A stretch of 64,000 nt of DNA from Fulvivirga marina (GTDB lineage: Bacteria; Bacteroidota; Bacteroidia; Cytophagales; Cyclobacteriaceae): the NCBI RefSeq assembly GCF_016775155.1, contig NZ_JAEUGD010000042.1, positions 648,100-712,099 on the forward strand. Reading direction: 5' to 3'. A program made the translations under genes and the position numbers. The stretch's first letter is position 1. Each line of letters starts with the position of its first letter. The notes under the pieces were generated by a model. That model was given only the letters and a program-made list of their open reading frames with translations. It did no database searches and was not told where the DNA came from. This document shows positions 1 to 8,988 of the stretch, in pieces.

Positions 1-675
1 GTGGTCAATATTCCTGATACCACTGGTTATTGTTTGCCTGAAGAATATGGTAAGAAGATCAAATATTTGATTGATAATGTTAAAGGAATAGAAAATGCAA
101 TAATATCTACCCACTGTCATAATGACCTTGGACTTTCTACTGCTAATAGTATTGAAGCGATCAAAAACGGAGCTCGTCAAATAGAGTGTACTATTAACGG
201 AATCGGGGAAAGAGCAGGGAATACTTCACTTGAAGAGGTAGTTATGATCCTGAAAAAGCATCACTGGCTCAATTTTGAAACCGGTATCAATACACGTCAG
301 ATCTATCCGATCAGCCAACTCGTATCAACTACTATGAACATGCCTGTACAGCCCAACAAAGCTATTGTTGGTAGCAATGCATTTGCTCACTCTTCTGGTA
401 TTCACCAGGATGGTGTGATCAAAAACAGGGATAACTATGAAATTATCGATCCCGAGGAGGTTGGTGTAAATGAGTCTTCAATCATTTTAACGGCAAGAAG
501 TGGCAGAGCTGCATTGAATTTCCGAATTGGCAAATTAGGTGTGCAGTTGAGCAAAGATCAATTGGAGCATGTGTACCAGAGGTTTTTGCAGGTAGCAGAC
601 AGGGTTACAGTTGTCAATGATGCAGAGCTTAAAAACCTCGTCAGTAAATACCTTATCACCAACGTTAATTTTTAA
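1..675 (+). CDS. leuA: 2-isopropylmalate synthase, C-terminal part (cut by window edge)
   Basis: The enzyme condenses acetyl-CoA with 2-ketoisovalerate, the first committed step of leucine synthesis. The reading frame is open at base 1, so the GTG there is an internal Val and the true start lies upstream. Visible are the metal-binding HCHNDLGL motif (H38 and H40 of this fragment), the NGIGERAGN segment (66-74), and the HQDGVIKN segment typical of the linker region. The protein stops soon after that linker, so the C-terminal allosteric LeuA dimer domain of the long enterobacterial form seems to be absent; short synthases like this are known in several phyla. leuC follows after 14 bp, consistent with one leuACDB operon. 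Confidence 0.93.
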   Translation: MVNIPDTTGYCLPEEYGKKIKYLIDNVKGIENAIISTHCHNDLGLSTANSIEAIKNGARQIECTINGIGERAGNTSLEEVVMILKKHHWLNFETGINTRQIYPISQLVSTTMNMPVQPNKAIVGSNAFAHSSGIHQDGVIKNRDNYEIIDPEEVGVNESSIILTARSGRAALNFRIGKLGVQLSKDQLEHVYQRFLQVADRVTVVNDAELKNLVSKYLITNVNF

Positions 676-689
676 AAAGAGAGTTTCTT

Positions 690-2090
690 ATGGCGGGTAA
701 AACATTATTCGATAAGATATGGGATAAACATGTGGTTCATCAAGTAGAAAATGGACCGCAAGCTTTATATATAGACCGTCACTTTATTCACGAAGTGACG
801 AGTCCACAGGCATTTAATGGGTTAAAGGCGCGGGGCATTGGTGTGTTCAGACCAGAAAAGACCATAGCTACTGCTGATCATAATGTGCCTACAGAAAATC
901 AGCATTTGCCAATTAAAGATCAGCTTTCAAGGCACCAGGTAAATACCCTGGTTGAAAACTGTAAAGAGTTTGGAGTTGAGTTATATGGTCTGGGGCATCC
1001 TTACCAGGGTATTGTACATGTAATTGGCCCGGAGTTAGGAATCACACAGCCAGGGATGACAATCGTATGTGGTGACAGTCATACTTCTACTCATGGAGCA
1101 TTCGGAAGCATTGCCTTTGGTATTGGTACTAGTGAAGTAGAGCAGGTGTTTGCCACACAGTGCATTCTTCAGAAGAAGCCTATGAAGATGAAGATACAGG
1201 TAGATGGTAAGCTCAAAAAGGGTGTGTTATCAAAGGATATTATACTACACATTATTTCGATGCTAACTACCAGTGGTTGTACTGGGTATTTTGTGGAGTT
1301 TATGGGAACAACTATACAGGAATTATCCATGGAAGCTCGCATGACAATCTGCAACATGAGCATAGAAATGGGGGCACGAGGAGGAATGATAGCTCCGGAT
1401 GAGACCACTTTTAGCTATTTGAAAGGTAGAGAGTTTGCTCCTAAAGGGGACGTTTGGGAGAAAAAGCTTGAATACTGGAAGACCTTAAAAACAGATGAAG
1501 ATGCTGTTTTTGATAAAGAGTTTTATTTCAATGCCGATGATATTGATCCTATGATCACCTATGGTACCAATCCAGCTATGGGCATTAGCATAACAGGAAA
1601 TATACCTGCTACATCAAATGGGAGTACTGATCCTAACCTGAAAAAGGCCTTGCAATACATGGACCTGCAAGGAGGTGCTCAATTATTGGGTAAAAAGATA
1701 GACTACGTTTTTATTGGTAGCTGTACCAATTCCAGAATAGAGGACCTTAGGCTGGTAGCTGAGTTGGTAAAAGGAAAGAAAAAAGCTGACCACGTACATG
1801 CCATGATCATACCAGGGTCACGTCAGGTTGAATTGCAGGCTCGGTCTGAAGGATTGGATAAAATATTGGAAGGTGCAGGCTTTGAGTTAAGGCAGCCAGG
1901 CTGTTCCGCTTGTCTTGGAATGAATGAAGACAAAGTTCCTAAAGGGATGTACTGTGTTTCAACCTCTAACAGAAACTTTGAAGGGCGGCAAGGGCCGGGA
2001 GCGCGCACTATGCTCGCCAGCCCATTAACGGCAGCAGCAGCTGCTATTAATGGCTATATAACAGATGTAAGAGAGATGATTGATAAATAA
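690..2090 (+). CDS. leuC: 3-isopropylmalate dehydratase large subunit
   Basis: Aconitase-family large subunit that, with LeuD, isomerises 2-isopropylmalate to 3-isopropylmalate. The length (466 aa) is normal for the family. The three [4Fe-4S] ligands are visible: C345 in GSCTNSR and C405 and C408 in PGCSACLGM. The [13 protein letters not shown] active-site segment is near residue 128. It lies between leuA (14 bp upstream) and leuD (starting 4 bp downstream), so co-translation in a leu operon is likely. I see nothing unusual in the protein. Confidence 0.97.
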   Translation: MAGKTLFDKIWDKHVVHQVENGPQALYIDRHFIHEVTSPQAFNGLKARGIGVFRPEKTIATADHNVPTENQHLPIKDQLSRHQVNTLVENCKEFGVELYGLGHPYQGIVHVIGPELGITQPGMTIVCGDSHTSTHGAFGSIAFGIGTSEVEQVFATQCILQKKPMKMKIQVDGKLKKGVLSKDIILHIISMLTTSGCTGYFVEFMGTTIQELSMEARMTICNMSIEMGARGGMIAPDETTFSYLKGREFAPKGDVWEKKLEYWKTLKTDEDAVFDKEFYFNADDIDPMITYGTNPAMGISITGNIPATSNGSTDPNLKKALQYMDLQGGAQLLGKKIDYVFIGSCTNSRIEDLRLVAELVKGKKKADHVHAMIIPGSRQVELQARSEGLDKILEGAGFELRQPGCSACLGMNEDKVPKGMYCVSTSNRNFEGRQGPGARTMLASPLTAAAAAINGYITDVREMIDK

Positions 2091-2094
2091 AAGC

Positions 2095-2685
2095 ATGGAA
2101 AAATTTACAACCCTGACATCAACTTGTGTTCCAGTGCCATTGCAGGATGTGGATACAGATCAGATAATTCCAGCCAGATTCTTAAAGGCAACTACCCGAG
2201 AGGGGTTTGGTGACAATCTTTTTTGTGATTGGAGATACAAGGAGGATGGTCAGCTCAATGAAGAGTTTGTGTTGAACGATAAAAAATATAAGGGAGAAAT
2301 TTTGGTAGCAGGGAAGAATTTTGGCTGTGGATCCAGCCGTGAGCATGCTGCATGGGCCATCTATGACTATGGTTTTAAAGTAGTTGTATCTAGTTTTTTT
2401 GCAGATATTTTTAAGAATAATGCATTAAATAATGGCTTGCTTCCTGTACAAGTTACAGATGTTTTTCTGGATCAGGTTTTCGCAACCATTGAGAATGACC
2501 CTGAAGCAAAGATTAGAATCAGTCTGCAAGATCAGGAAATAAGCGTTGTTGGATCCAACCTCGTGGAGAACTTCGAGATTAACCCATATAAGAAGCTTTG
2601 CCTTCAAAAAGGGTATGATGATATAGATTTCCTTTTGAGCAAAATTGATGAGATCGAAAAGTATGAATTGATGGAGAAGGATTAA
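2095..2685 (+). CDS. leuD: 3-isopropylmalate dehydratase small subunit
   Basis: Swivelling small subunit of isopropylmalate isomerase. It carries the family motifs [14 protein letters not shown] near the N terminus and [13 protein letters not shown] at about 80-92, which bind and position the substrate. I chose the ATG at 2095 (196 aa), giving [13 protein letters not shown] at 2080 in the same frame would add five residues and overlap the end of leuC, but the ATG start matches the usual family N terminus. The gene sits directly behind leuC as expected for the heterodimer. Confidence 0.95.
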   Translation: MEKFTTLTSTCVPVPLQDVDTDQIIPARFLKATTREGFGDNLFCDWRYKEDGQLNEEFVLNDKKYKGEILVAGKNFGCGSSREHAAWAIYDYGFKVVVSSFFADIFKNNALNNGLLPVQVTDVFLDQVFATIENDPEAKIRISLQDQEISVVGSNLVENFEINPYKKLCLQKGYDDIDFLLSKIDEIEKYELMEKD

Positions 2686-2761
2686 TGACAGTTGAGACGG
2701 TCCTGGGGGAGCTTTTGGTTTGATTTTTCAGGACTGTTTCTTTAACCATGTAAAATATAAT

Positions 2762-3838
2762 ATGAAAAAACATATAGCAGTATTATCTGGAGATGGTATA
2801 GGCCCGGAAGTAACGGCCCAGGCATTAAAGGTGCTAAAAGCAGTTGGAGAAGTTTATGGCCATGAGTTTGCTTACAAAGAAGCTCTAGTAGGTGCCTGTG
2901 CTATTGATGCCACAGGTAACCCGTTTCCGGAAGAGACAGAGCAAGTGTGTCAGCAAGCTGATGCTATTCTTTTTGGAGCTATTGGTCACCCAAAATATGA
3001 TAACGATCCCAAAGCTAAAGTCAGACCAGAGCAGGGGTTATTAGCTATGAGAAAGAAGCTGGGCCTGTTTTCCAATGTCCGCCCGGTTAAGAGTTATAAA
3101 GCACTGTTACCCATTTCCCCACTTAAAGAGGAAATTATAGATGGTACTGACTTTGTTGTTTTTCGTGAGTTGACCGGTGGTATTTATTTTGGGCAGCCTA
3201 GAGGTCGTTCTGAGGATGGTAAAAATGCTTTTGATACCTGTGCATACTCAACAGATGAAATTACCAGGGTTTCCAGGTTAGCATTTGAAGCTGCGCAGAA
3301 TAGAAGAAAGAAAGTGACACTAGTGGATAAAGCCAACGTATTGGCTACTTCCAGGCTATGGAGAGAAACAGTTAAAGAACTGGTGTCAGAATACCCTGAT
3401 GTAGAACTGGATTTTATGTTCGTTGATAATGCGGCCATGAAAATCATTCAGAACCCGCGTGATTTTGATGTAGTGCTCACTGAAAATATGTTTGGAGATA
3501 TCATTACTGATGAAGCTTCTGTTATTTCAGGGTCTCTTGGTATGCTGCCTTCAGCATCCATTGGCTTGAACCAGAGTTTATATGAGCCAATTCATGGATC
3601 ATATCCTCAGGCAGCAGGAAAGAATATTGCTAACCCCTTTGGAGCCATACTTTCAGCAGCTATGCTTCTCGAGTATTCATTTGGGATGATAGAGGAGAGC
3701 AAGGCTATCAATGATGCTGTGATGCAGGCCATGGATGAAGGTTTTGTTACTGAAGATATCAATAAAGATCAAGCTAAGGGAACCGAGGAAGTAGGTGATC
3801 ACGTGACAGAATATATCAAGCAATTGACCACAGTTTAA
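2762..3838 (+). CDS. leuB: 3-isopropylmalate dehydrogenase
   Basis: NAD-dependent oxidative decarboxylation of 3-isopropylmalate to 2-ketoisocaproate. The ATG at 2762 (358 aa) gives MKKHIAVLSGDGIGPEV, the canonical N terminus. An in-frame extension to 2720 is possible but would add a non-conserved hydrophobic stretch. The substrate loop RELTGGIYFG is present, as are the metal and cofactor segments DNAAMKIIQNP and ENMFGDIITDEAS, and the adenine-binding EPIHGSYPQAAGKNIANP. The 76-bp gap after leuD shows no terminator. The next 245 bp hold the leader/attenuator of the ilv genes, so any read-through from leuACDB must also pass that terminator. Confidence 0.96.
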   Translation: MKKHIAVLSGDGIGPEVTAQALKVLKAVGEVYGHEFAYKEALVGACAIDATGNPFPEETEQVCQQADAILFGAIGHPKYDNDPKAKVRPEQGLLAMRKKLGLFSNVRPVKSYKALLPISPLKEEIIDGTDFVVFRELTGGIYFGQPRGRSEDGKNAFDTCAYSTDEITRVSRLAFEAAQNRRKKVTLVDKANVLATSRLWRETVKELVSEYPDVELDFMFVDNAAMKIIQNPRDFDVVLTENMFGDIITDEASVISGSLGMLPSASIGLNQSLYEPIHGSYPQAAGKNIANPFGAILSAAMLLEYSFGMIEESKAINDAVMQAMDEGFVTEDINKDQAKGTEEVGDHVTEYIKQLTTV

Positions 3839-3871
3839 ATATAGGGCTATGAAAAAAAATAATAAATGCAG

Positions 3872-3903
3872 TTGCGCTTTCAGGAATTTTTTGCCTAGCT
3901 TTA
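3872..3903 (+). promoter_or_regulatory. possible Bacteroidota-type promoter for the ilv leader
   Basis: A TTG at 3872-3874 and TAGCTTTA at 3896-3903 are separated by 21 bp. This resembles the known Bacteroidota consensus TTTG-N(17-23)-TAnnTTTG, with 7 of 8 matches in the -7 box. Transcription would begin near 3910, about 10 nt before the leader-peptide ATG at 3919. Such AT-rich matches arise easily by chance, and the placement relies mainly on the fit to the leader. Confidence 0.3.
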
Positions 3904-3918
3904 TTTCAAGAAATAAAA

Positions 3919-3993
3919 ATGAAGAACCAGAATACCATCATATCACTAGTCATTATTAGCGTCATTATTATGATAGCGACAGGGGACTGGTGA
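3919..3993 (+). CDS. ilvL: ilv operon leader peptide (24 aa, Ile-rich)
   Basis: A 24-codon ORF ends with IISLVIISVIIMIATGDW and then TGA. Ten of the 24 residues are branched-chain (7 Ile, 2 Val, 1 Leu), packed between codons 7 and 19. It lies directly upstream of an intrinsic terminator and of ilvE, the position of a classical amino-acid attenuation leader. Its Ile/Val run looks like the VISLVVISVVVIII stretch of the E. coli ilvGMEDA leader; that could be convergence on the same control codons. No Shine-Dalgarno is visible, as is usual here. The symbol is used by functional analogy. Another ORF at 3850 overlaps in a different frame and has no such bias. Confidence 0.8.
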   Translation: MKNQNTIISLVIISVIIMIATGDW

Positions 3994-4032
3994 ACATAGG
4001 TATATCTAAAAATATGTAAAGCGCCATCCCCT
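3981..4032 (+). promoter_or_regulatory. antiterminator pairing of the ilv attenuator
   Basis: The leader's last codons, AGGGGACTGG (3981-3990), can pair with CCATCCCCT (4024-4032), leaving one bulged C. The 3' partner covers part of the 5' arm and the loop of the terminator at 4021-4043, so the two structures exclude each other. A ribosome stalled on the Ile codons (3937-3975) would leave 3981-3990 free and favour read-through. A ribosome reaching the stop at 3991 would cover it and let the terminator form. The pairing is read directly from the sequence; the regulatory logic is inferred from known ilv and trp attenuators. Confidence 0.7.
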
Positions 4033-4050
4033 ACGGATGGCGCTTTTTTT
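4018..4050 (+). terminator. intrinsic terminator of the ilv attenuator
   Basis: Perfect 9-bp stem GCGCCATCC (4021-4029) / GGATGGCGC (4035-4043) with a 5-nt loop, followed by seven T (4044-4050) and preceded by AAA. It ends 33 bp before the ilvE start codon. Confidence 0.9.
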
Positions 4051-4083
4051 ATGTCCAATTTTTAATAAACAACTTCTAAAGCC

Positions 4084-4974
4084 ATGTATTACAACGACGA
4101 CACCATAGTTTTCCACGACGGAAAATGGCTAAAAGCCGGAGAGGCTAAAGCGAGTTTGTACGACCAGACCTTACATTACGGAAATGGAGTATTTGAAGGA
4201 ATACGCTCGTACAAAAATGTAAACGGATGTAACATTTTCAAAGCGAAGGAGCACTACGACAGGTTACAGTACTCCGCTGAAAAAATGCACGTCAACCTGT
4301 CATACTCAACAGAAGAGCTGATTAACATTACTTACGAGCTTCTGGATAGAAATAACCTGCGCGATGCTTATATCCGTCCGGTAGTCTACTCTGGTCCATA
4401 CATGGGGTTAACTCCTGCAGAAGAAACGCACGTGTTTATTGCTGCTTGGGAATGGGCTAAATATTTGGGTACTAATCCGCTGCACGTCATGGTGTCTTCG
4501 TATCAGCGGCCTAACCCGAAATCATGCCACGTTGAGGCTAAAGTTGTCGGACATTACACAAATTCTATTCTTGCTACCACCGAGGCCAAGCGTCTGGGGT
4601 ATGATGAGGGCTTATTGCTAGACATGCATGGGAATGTTGCAGAAGGCTCGGGTGCCAACTTCTTTTTTGAAAAAGAGGGTACACTTTACACTCCGCCAGC
4701 AGGAAATATTTTACCGGGAATAACCCGCTCAACAGTGATAGAACTTGCCCGCGAACTAGACATCAGGGTAGTGGAGAAGCATTTCACTGTAGATGAAGTG
4801 TATGGTGCAGATAACGCCTTCTTTACGGGCACGGCCGTTGAGATAGCACCAATCGCTTCGCTTAATGGAGAAAAATTTAAAGGTAATTGGGAAGATTCTG
4901 CCGGACATAATATCTACCTCATGTACAGGCAGAAAGTAAAGTTTAATGAATATCAGGGATTGACAATCGTTTAA
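4084..4974 (+). CDS. ilvE: branched-chain amino-acid aminotransferase
   Basis: Fold-type IV PLP transaminase for the last step of Ile, Val and Leu synthesis. It is 296 aa, close to the short bacterial IlvE length. Visible features are HYGNGVFEGIRSY near residue 31, the likely Schiff-base Lys153 in EAKVVGHYTNS, EGSGANFFF (around 187), and the phosphate-binding FTGTAVEIAPI (around 237). It is the first structural gene after the attenuator, and ilvD starts 3 bp after its stop, so the ilv genes form a tight operon. Confidence 0.96.
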   Translation: MYYNDDTIVFHDGKWLKAGEAKASLYDQTLHYGNGVFEGIRSYKNVNGCNIFKAKEHYDRLQYSAEKMHVNLSYSTEELINITYELLDRNNLRDAYIRPVVYSGPYMGLTPAEETHVFIAAWEWAKYLGTNPLHVMVSSYQRPNPKSCHVEAKVVGHYTNSILATTEAKRLGYDEGLLLDMHGNVAEGSGANFFFEKEGTLYTPPAGNILPGITRSTVIELARELDIRVVEKHFTVDEVYGADNAFFTGTAVEIAPIASLNGEKFKGNWEDSAGHNIYLMYRQKVKFNEYQGLTIV

Positions 4975-4977
4975 ATA

Positions 4978-6657
4978 ATGCAAAAAGTATTAAATAAATA
5001 TAGCCAAAAAGTAACTCAGGATCCTACACAGCCGGCTGCACAGGCCATGCTACACGCCATTGGTCTTACTGATGAGGATCTTAAAAAACCTCAGGTAGGT
5101 ATAGTAAGTACAGGGTTCGAAGGGAACCCTTGCAATATGCACCTGAATGATTTGGCAAAGGTAGTGAAGAAAGGAACCATCAGTAACGAACTGATTGGGC
5201 TGATCTTCAACACTATTGGAGTTAGTGATGGTATTTCTATGGGCACACCTGGCATGCGATATAGCTTGCCATCAAGAGATATTATTGCTGACTCCATTGA
5301 AACTGTGGTTAACGCCCAGTCATATGATGGGTTGGTAGCCGTGGTTGGATGTGATAAAAATATGCCTGGTGCCATGATGGCCATGGGGCGTTTAAACCGT
5401 CCGGCGATATTGATTTATGGGGGGACCATAGCACCTGGGTGTTACCGCGACAAAAAGCTTGACGTAGTTTCTGCATTTGAAGCTTTGGGGCAAAAAATGG
5501 CAGGCTCAATTTCTCAGGAGGATTTTCAGGGAATAGTATCTCATGCCTGCCCCGGCCCTGGCGCATGTGGTGGTATGTACACTGCCAACACCATGGCCTC
5601 TGCAATAGAGGCTCTAGGATTGAGTCTTCCATTCAGCTCATCTAATCCTGCACAAAGTCCCGAAAAGGAAAATGAGTGTGTGTTGGCAGGAGAAGCCATT
5701 AAGTATTTGATATATAATGATATCAAGCCAAGAGATATCGTTACAGCGAAGTCATTTGAAAATGCGGTAGCACTGATAACCGTGCTGGGTGGCTCAACAA
5801 ATGCTGTACTACACCTGCTGGCTATTGCTAAAGCTTTTGAAGTACCGCTTACCCTTTCAGATTTTCAAAAGGTGAGTGAAAGAACACCTCTGTTGGCAGA
5901 TCTTAAGCCAAGTGGTAAATATCTCATGGAGGACCTGCACCGGGAAGGGGGAGTGCCCGCCGTAATGAAAATGATGCTGGACGAAGGCCTGCTTCATGGG
6001 GATTGTTTGACTATTACCGGTAAGTCAATCAAAGAAAACCTTGAAGCTGTAAATGGTTTGAGTGACAGTCAGCCAATCATTAGTCCGGTTGATAAACCGA
6101 TTAAGGAAACTGGGCACATCAGAATATTAAAAGGTAATCTAGCCCCAGAAGGAGCTGTAGCAAAGATCACTGGTAAAGAGGGAGAGGTGTTTGAAGGGAC
6201 AGCCCGGGTTTTTGAGGGCGAATTTGATGCCAATGATGGGCTGGCGGCAGGCAAAGTAAAATCGGGTGATGTAGTTGTGATCCGATATGAAGGACCTAAG
6301 GGGGGGCCCGGTATGCCTGAAATGTTGAAACCGACCTCGTCTATCATGGGAGCAGGGTTAGGTAAAGAAGTGGCATTGATCACCGATGGTAGGTTTTCGG
6401 GAGGAACCCATGGGTTTGTAGTGGGACATATAACCCCTGAGGCCCAGGAAGGAGGACCGCTTGCCATCGTAAAAGATGGTGATGTGATCCGTATTGATGC
6501 CAAAAATGACACCATTGATTTACTCATTGATGAGGCTGAGATGAAAGACAGATTCAGTAAATGGGTAGCACCGCCACTTAAGAAAACAAGTGGAGTACTG
6601 TATAAATATGCTAAGAATGTTTCATCCGCATCGCAGGGATGCATAACTGATCAATAA
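4978..6657 (+). CDS. ilvD: dihydroxy-acid dehydratase
   Basis: Fe-S dehydratase that converts dihydroxy-isovalerate and dihydroxy-methylvalerate to the 2-keto acids. Length is 559 aa. The three cluster cysteines can be placed: C52 ([11 protein letters not shown]), C125 ([15 protein letters not shown]) and C197 ([16 protein letters not shown]). The [14 protein letters not shown] motif and the C-terminal [19 protein letters not shown] segment are intact. The gene is packed between ilvE (3 bp) and ilvB (3 bp). Long antisense ORFs across it are codon-bias shadows. Confidence 0.97.
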   Translation: MQKVLNKYSQKVTQDPTQPAAQAMLHAIGLTDEDLKKPQVGIVSTGFEGNPCNMHLNDLAKVVKKGTISNELIGLIFNTIGVSDGISMGTPGMRYSLPSRDIIADSIETVVNAQSYDGLVAVVGCDKNMPGAMMAMGRLNRPAILIYGGTIAPGCYRDKKLDVVSAFEALGQKMAGSISQEDFQGIVSHACPGPGACGGMYTANTMASAIEALGLSLPFSSSNPAQSPEKENECVLAGEAIKYLIYNDIKPRDIVTAKSFENAVALITVLGGSTNAVLHLLAIAKAFEVPLTLSDFQKVSERTPLLADLKPSGKYLMEDLHREGGVPAVMKMMLDEGLLHGDCLTITGKSIKENLEAVNGLSDSQPIISPVDKPIKETGHIRILKGNLAPEGAVAKITGKEGEVFEGTARVFEGEFDANDGLAAGKVKSGDVVVIRYEGPKGGPGMPEMLKPTSSIMGAGLGKEVALITDGRFSGGTHGFVVGHITPEAQEGGPLAIVKDGDVIRIDAKNDTIDLLIDEAEMKDRFSKWVAPPLKKTSGVLYKYAKNVSSASQGCITDQ

Positions 6658-6660
6658 ATT

Positions 6661-8391
6661 ATGGAGACACTAACCAAAACAGTTGGAGCTGAATTAAAAA
6701 TGACACAGACAATGACCGGTGCTGAAGCCGTCATTCAATCGCTTCTTGCAGAAGATGTCGATACTGTCTTTGGTTATCCCGGAGGGGCCATCATGCCCAT
6801 TTACGATGCACTATTTGATTATCAGCATTTTATTAATCATGTATTGGTACGTCATGAACAGGGGGCAACACATGCAGCACAGGGCTTTGCCCGTGTAAGT
6901 GGTAAGGTTGGAGTATGTTTTGCCACTTCAGGGCCGGGGGCCACCAACCTCATTACCGGACTGGCAGATGCTATGATTGATTCCAACCCATTGGTGTGTA
7001 TAACGGGGCAAGTGGCATCACATCTTTTAGGAACTGATGCTTTTCAGGAGACTGATGTACTTGGTGTTTCAATGGCAGTTACCAAATGGAACTGCCAGGT
7101 GACAAAAGCTGAAGATATTCCCGGAGCGATAGCCAAAGCTTTTTATATCGCTCGTTCAGGAAGGCCAGGCCCGGTATTGATAGATATTACAAAGGATGCT
7201 CAATTTGGACAGCTTGAGTTCAATTATGAACCCTGTGGAATAATCAGGAGTTATGTTCCAAAACAAAAGCTGGATATTGAAAAGGCCAGAGAGGCAGCAG
7301 AACTGATCAATAATGCCAAAAAACCTTTCCTTCTCGTAGGCCAGGGGGTAATACTGTCACAGGCTGAACAGGTAGTGTTAAATCTTGTTGAAAAAGCGGA
7401 TATACCGTTTGCCTGGACGCTAATGGGACTTTCTGCAATGCCTACCGACCATGAATTAAATATGGGTATGCTCGGTATGCACGGCAACTATGCACCAAAT
7501 ATAAAAACCAATGAGTGTGATGTGTTGATTGCTGTGGGTATGCGATTTGACGATCGTGTTACCGGCGATGTTTCCAAATATGCCAGGCAGGCGAAGGTTA
7601 TCCATATCGAAATAGATCCGGCTGAAATCGATAAGATTATTCCTGCTGATGTACCGTTGTTGGCAGATGCAAAAGAAGCAGTATCAATTCTTAGTGAATT
7701 GGTGCTCCCTAATAAGCATGCAGACTGGGTGGATAGCTTCCGCGAAATGGCTGCTATTGAAGAAGAAAAAATAATCACGAAAGACTTATTCCCTCAAAAA
7801 GAAGGGATGACCATGGGAGAGGTGGTTAGAAATGTATCCCAAAAGTTGGATGGAGATGGGGTGCTGGTTACGGACGTTGGTCAGCATCAGATGGCAGCTT
7901 CCAGGTACTTTCAGTTCAAAAGAACACGCAGCAATGTTACATCAGGGGGTCTTGGCACTATGGGGTTTGCTTTGCCGGCCGCTCTGGGTGCGAAGCTAGG
8001 GTGTCCGGAAAGGGATGTGGTAGCTGTTATAGGAGATGGAGGGTTCCAAATGACATTACAGGAGCTTGCAACCATTTACCAAACCAAAGCTGCTGTCAAA
8101 ATCCTTGTTCTCAACAACAATTTCCTAGGTATGGTACGGCAGTGGCAACAGCTGTTTTTTGATAAGAGATACTCTTTTACAGAAATGGTCAACCCTGATT
8201 TCGTCAAGGTCAGTGAGGCTTATGGGATACCTGCCCTTAAAGTAGAGGGCAGAGAAAATCTTGACGAAGGCCTCAAAACCATGCTCGAAACAGAGGGACC
8301 TTTCCTGCTGGAAGTTATGGTGGAGAAAGAAGATAACGTATTTCCAATGGTTCCTACCGGAGCTTCAGTTTCAGACATAAGATTAGAGTAA
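6661..8391 (+). CDS. ilvB: acetolactate synthase large subunit
   Basis: Thiamine-diphosphate enzyme that makes acetolactate or acetohydroxybutyrate. It is 576 aa, normal length. The catalytic Glu66 lies in RHEQGATHAAQGFAR. The ThDP/Mg motif begins at GDGG (458-461) and ends with the NN of VLNNNFLG. The N terminus has an extra 13 residues before MTQTMTGAEAV, where many homologues begin, so initiation at that internal Met is an alternative. The regulatory subunit ilvN starts 2 bp after the stop codon, the usual ilvBN arrangement. Confidence 0.96.
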   Translation: METLTKTVGAELKMTQTMTGAEAVIQSLLAEDVDTVFGYPGGAIMPIYDALFDYQHFINHVLVRHEQGATHAAQGFARVSGKVGVCFATSGPGATNLITGLADAMIDSNPLVCITGQVASHLLGTDAFQETDVLGVSMAVTKWNCQVTKAEDIPGAIAKAFYIARSGRPGPVLIDITKDAQFGQLEFNYEPCGIIRSYVPKQKLDIEKAREAAELINNAKKPFLLVGQGVILSQAEQVVLNLVEKADIPFAWTLMGLSAMPTDHELNMGMLGMHGNYAPNIKTNECDVLIAVGMRFDDRVTGDVSKYARQAKVIHIEIDPAEIDKIIPADVPLLADAKEAVSILSELVLPNKHADWVDSFREMAAIEEEKIITKDLFPQKEGMTMGEVVRNVSQKLDGDGVLVTDVGQHQMAASRYFQFKRTRSNVTSGGLGTMGFALPAALGAKLGCPERDVVAVIGDGGFQMTLQELATIYQTKAAVKILVLNNNFLGMVRQWQQLFFDKRYSFTEMVNPDFVKVSEAYGIPALKVEGRENLDEGLKTMLETEGPFLLEVMVEKEDNVFPMVPTGASVSDIRLE

Positions 8392-8393
8392 GC

Positions 8394-8933
8394 ATGATAC
8401 GAAAATATACCATAAGCATATTTACAGAGAATTTTTTCGGCCTTCTCAATAGAGTAACTATCATATTCACCAGGAGAAGGATCAATATCGAAAGCCTGAC
8501 GGTCTCAGAATCAGAGATCAAAGGAGTACACCGGTATACACTGGTGATAAAATCTGAAGAAGAGAGAGTCAAGAAACTGGTAAAACAGATTGAGAAGTTA
8601 GTAGATGTGCTTAAGGCCTTCTACTATATCAATGAGGAAACCGTTTTTCAGGAAATAGCCCTTTACAAAGTGTCTACTCACGCACTAAAAGAGGGTAGAA
8701 ATTTTGAGCGGCTGATCAGAGAACATCATGCACGAATGTTGACAGTGGAGTCTGAGTTCGTGGTTATTGAAAAGACCGGACATAAGGAGGAAACACAGGA
8801 ACTGCTGAGAGAACTGCAGCCCTTTGGAGTGCTCGAGTTTGCAAGGTCAGGTAGAGTGGCGGTTTCAAAGCCCATGAAAAAGCTTTCATCTTACCTCAAA
8901 GAGATGGAAGAAGAACAACTAGTAAGTGCATAA
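8394..8933 (+). CDS. ilvN: acetolactate synthase regulatory (small) subunit
   Basis: A 179-aa small subunit that confers valine feedback control on IlvB. The first about 75 residues form an ACT domain (YTISIFTENFFGLLNRVTII..., then RRINIESLTVSES). The rest matches the C-terminal ALS_ss domain, with a regular FEFARSGRVAV-like ending (here LEFARSGRVAVSK). It is translationally close to ilvB. A 55-bp AT-rich gap precedes ilvC. Confidence 0.94.
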   Translation: MIRKYTISIFTENFFGLLNRVTIIFTRRRINIESLTVSESEIKGVHRYTLVIKSEEERVKKLVKQIEKLVDVLKAFYYINEETVFQEIALYKVSTHALKEGRNFERLIREHHARMLTVESEFVVIEKTGHKEETQELLRELQPFGVLEFARSGRVAVSKPMKKLSSYLKEMEEEQLVSA

Positions 8934-8988
8934 TGCCTTACAACATCATTTAAAAAGAATAATTAATAACAATAACCCTAATTAAGCT

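Noticed and set aside
1..3. GTG at the first base as the start of leuA
   Set aside because: The frame is open at the window edge, and the N-terminal part of the synthase barrel is missing, so this codon is internal.
3850..3960. Alternative leader ORF beginning MKKNNKCSC
   Set aside because: It overlaps the Ile-rich leader in another frame, has no control-codon bias and has no relation to the terminator.
6069..6644. 191-codon antisense ORF over ilvD
   Set aside because: Shadow frame of a strongly conserved enzyme gene; the peptide is Ser/Pro-rich without any motif.
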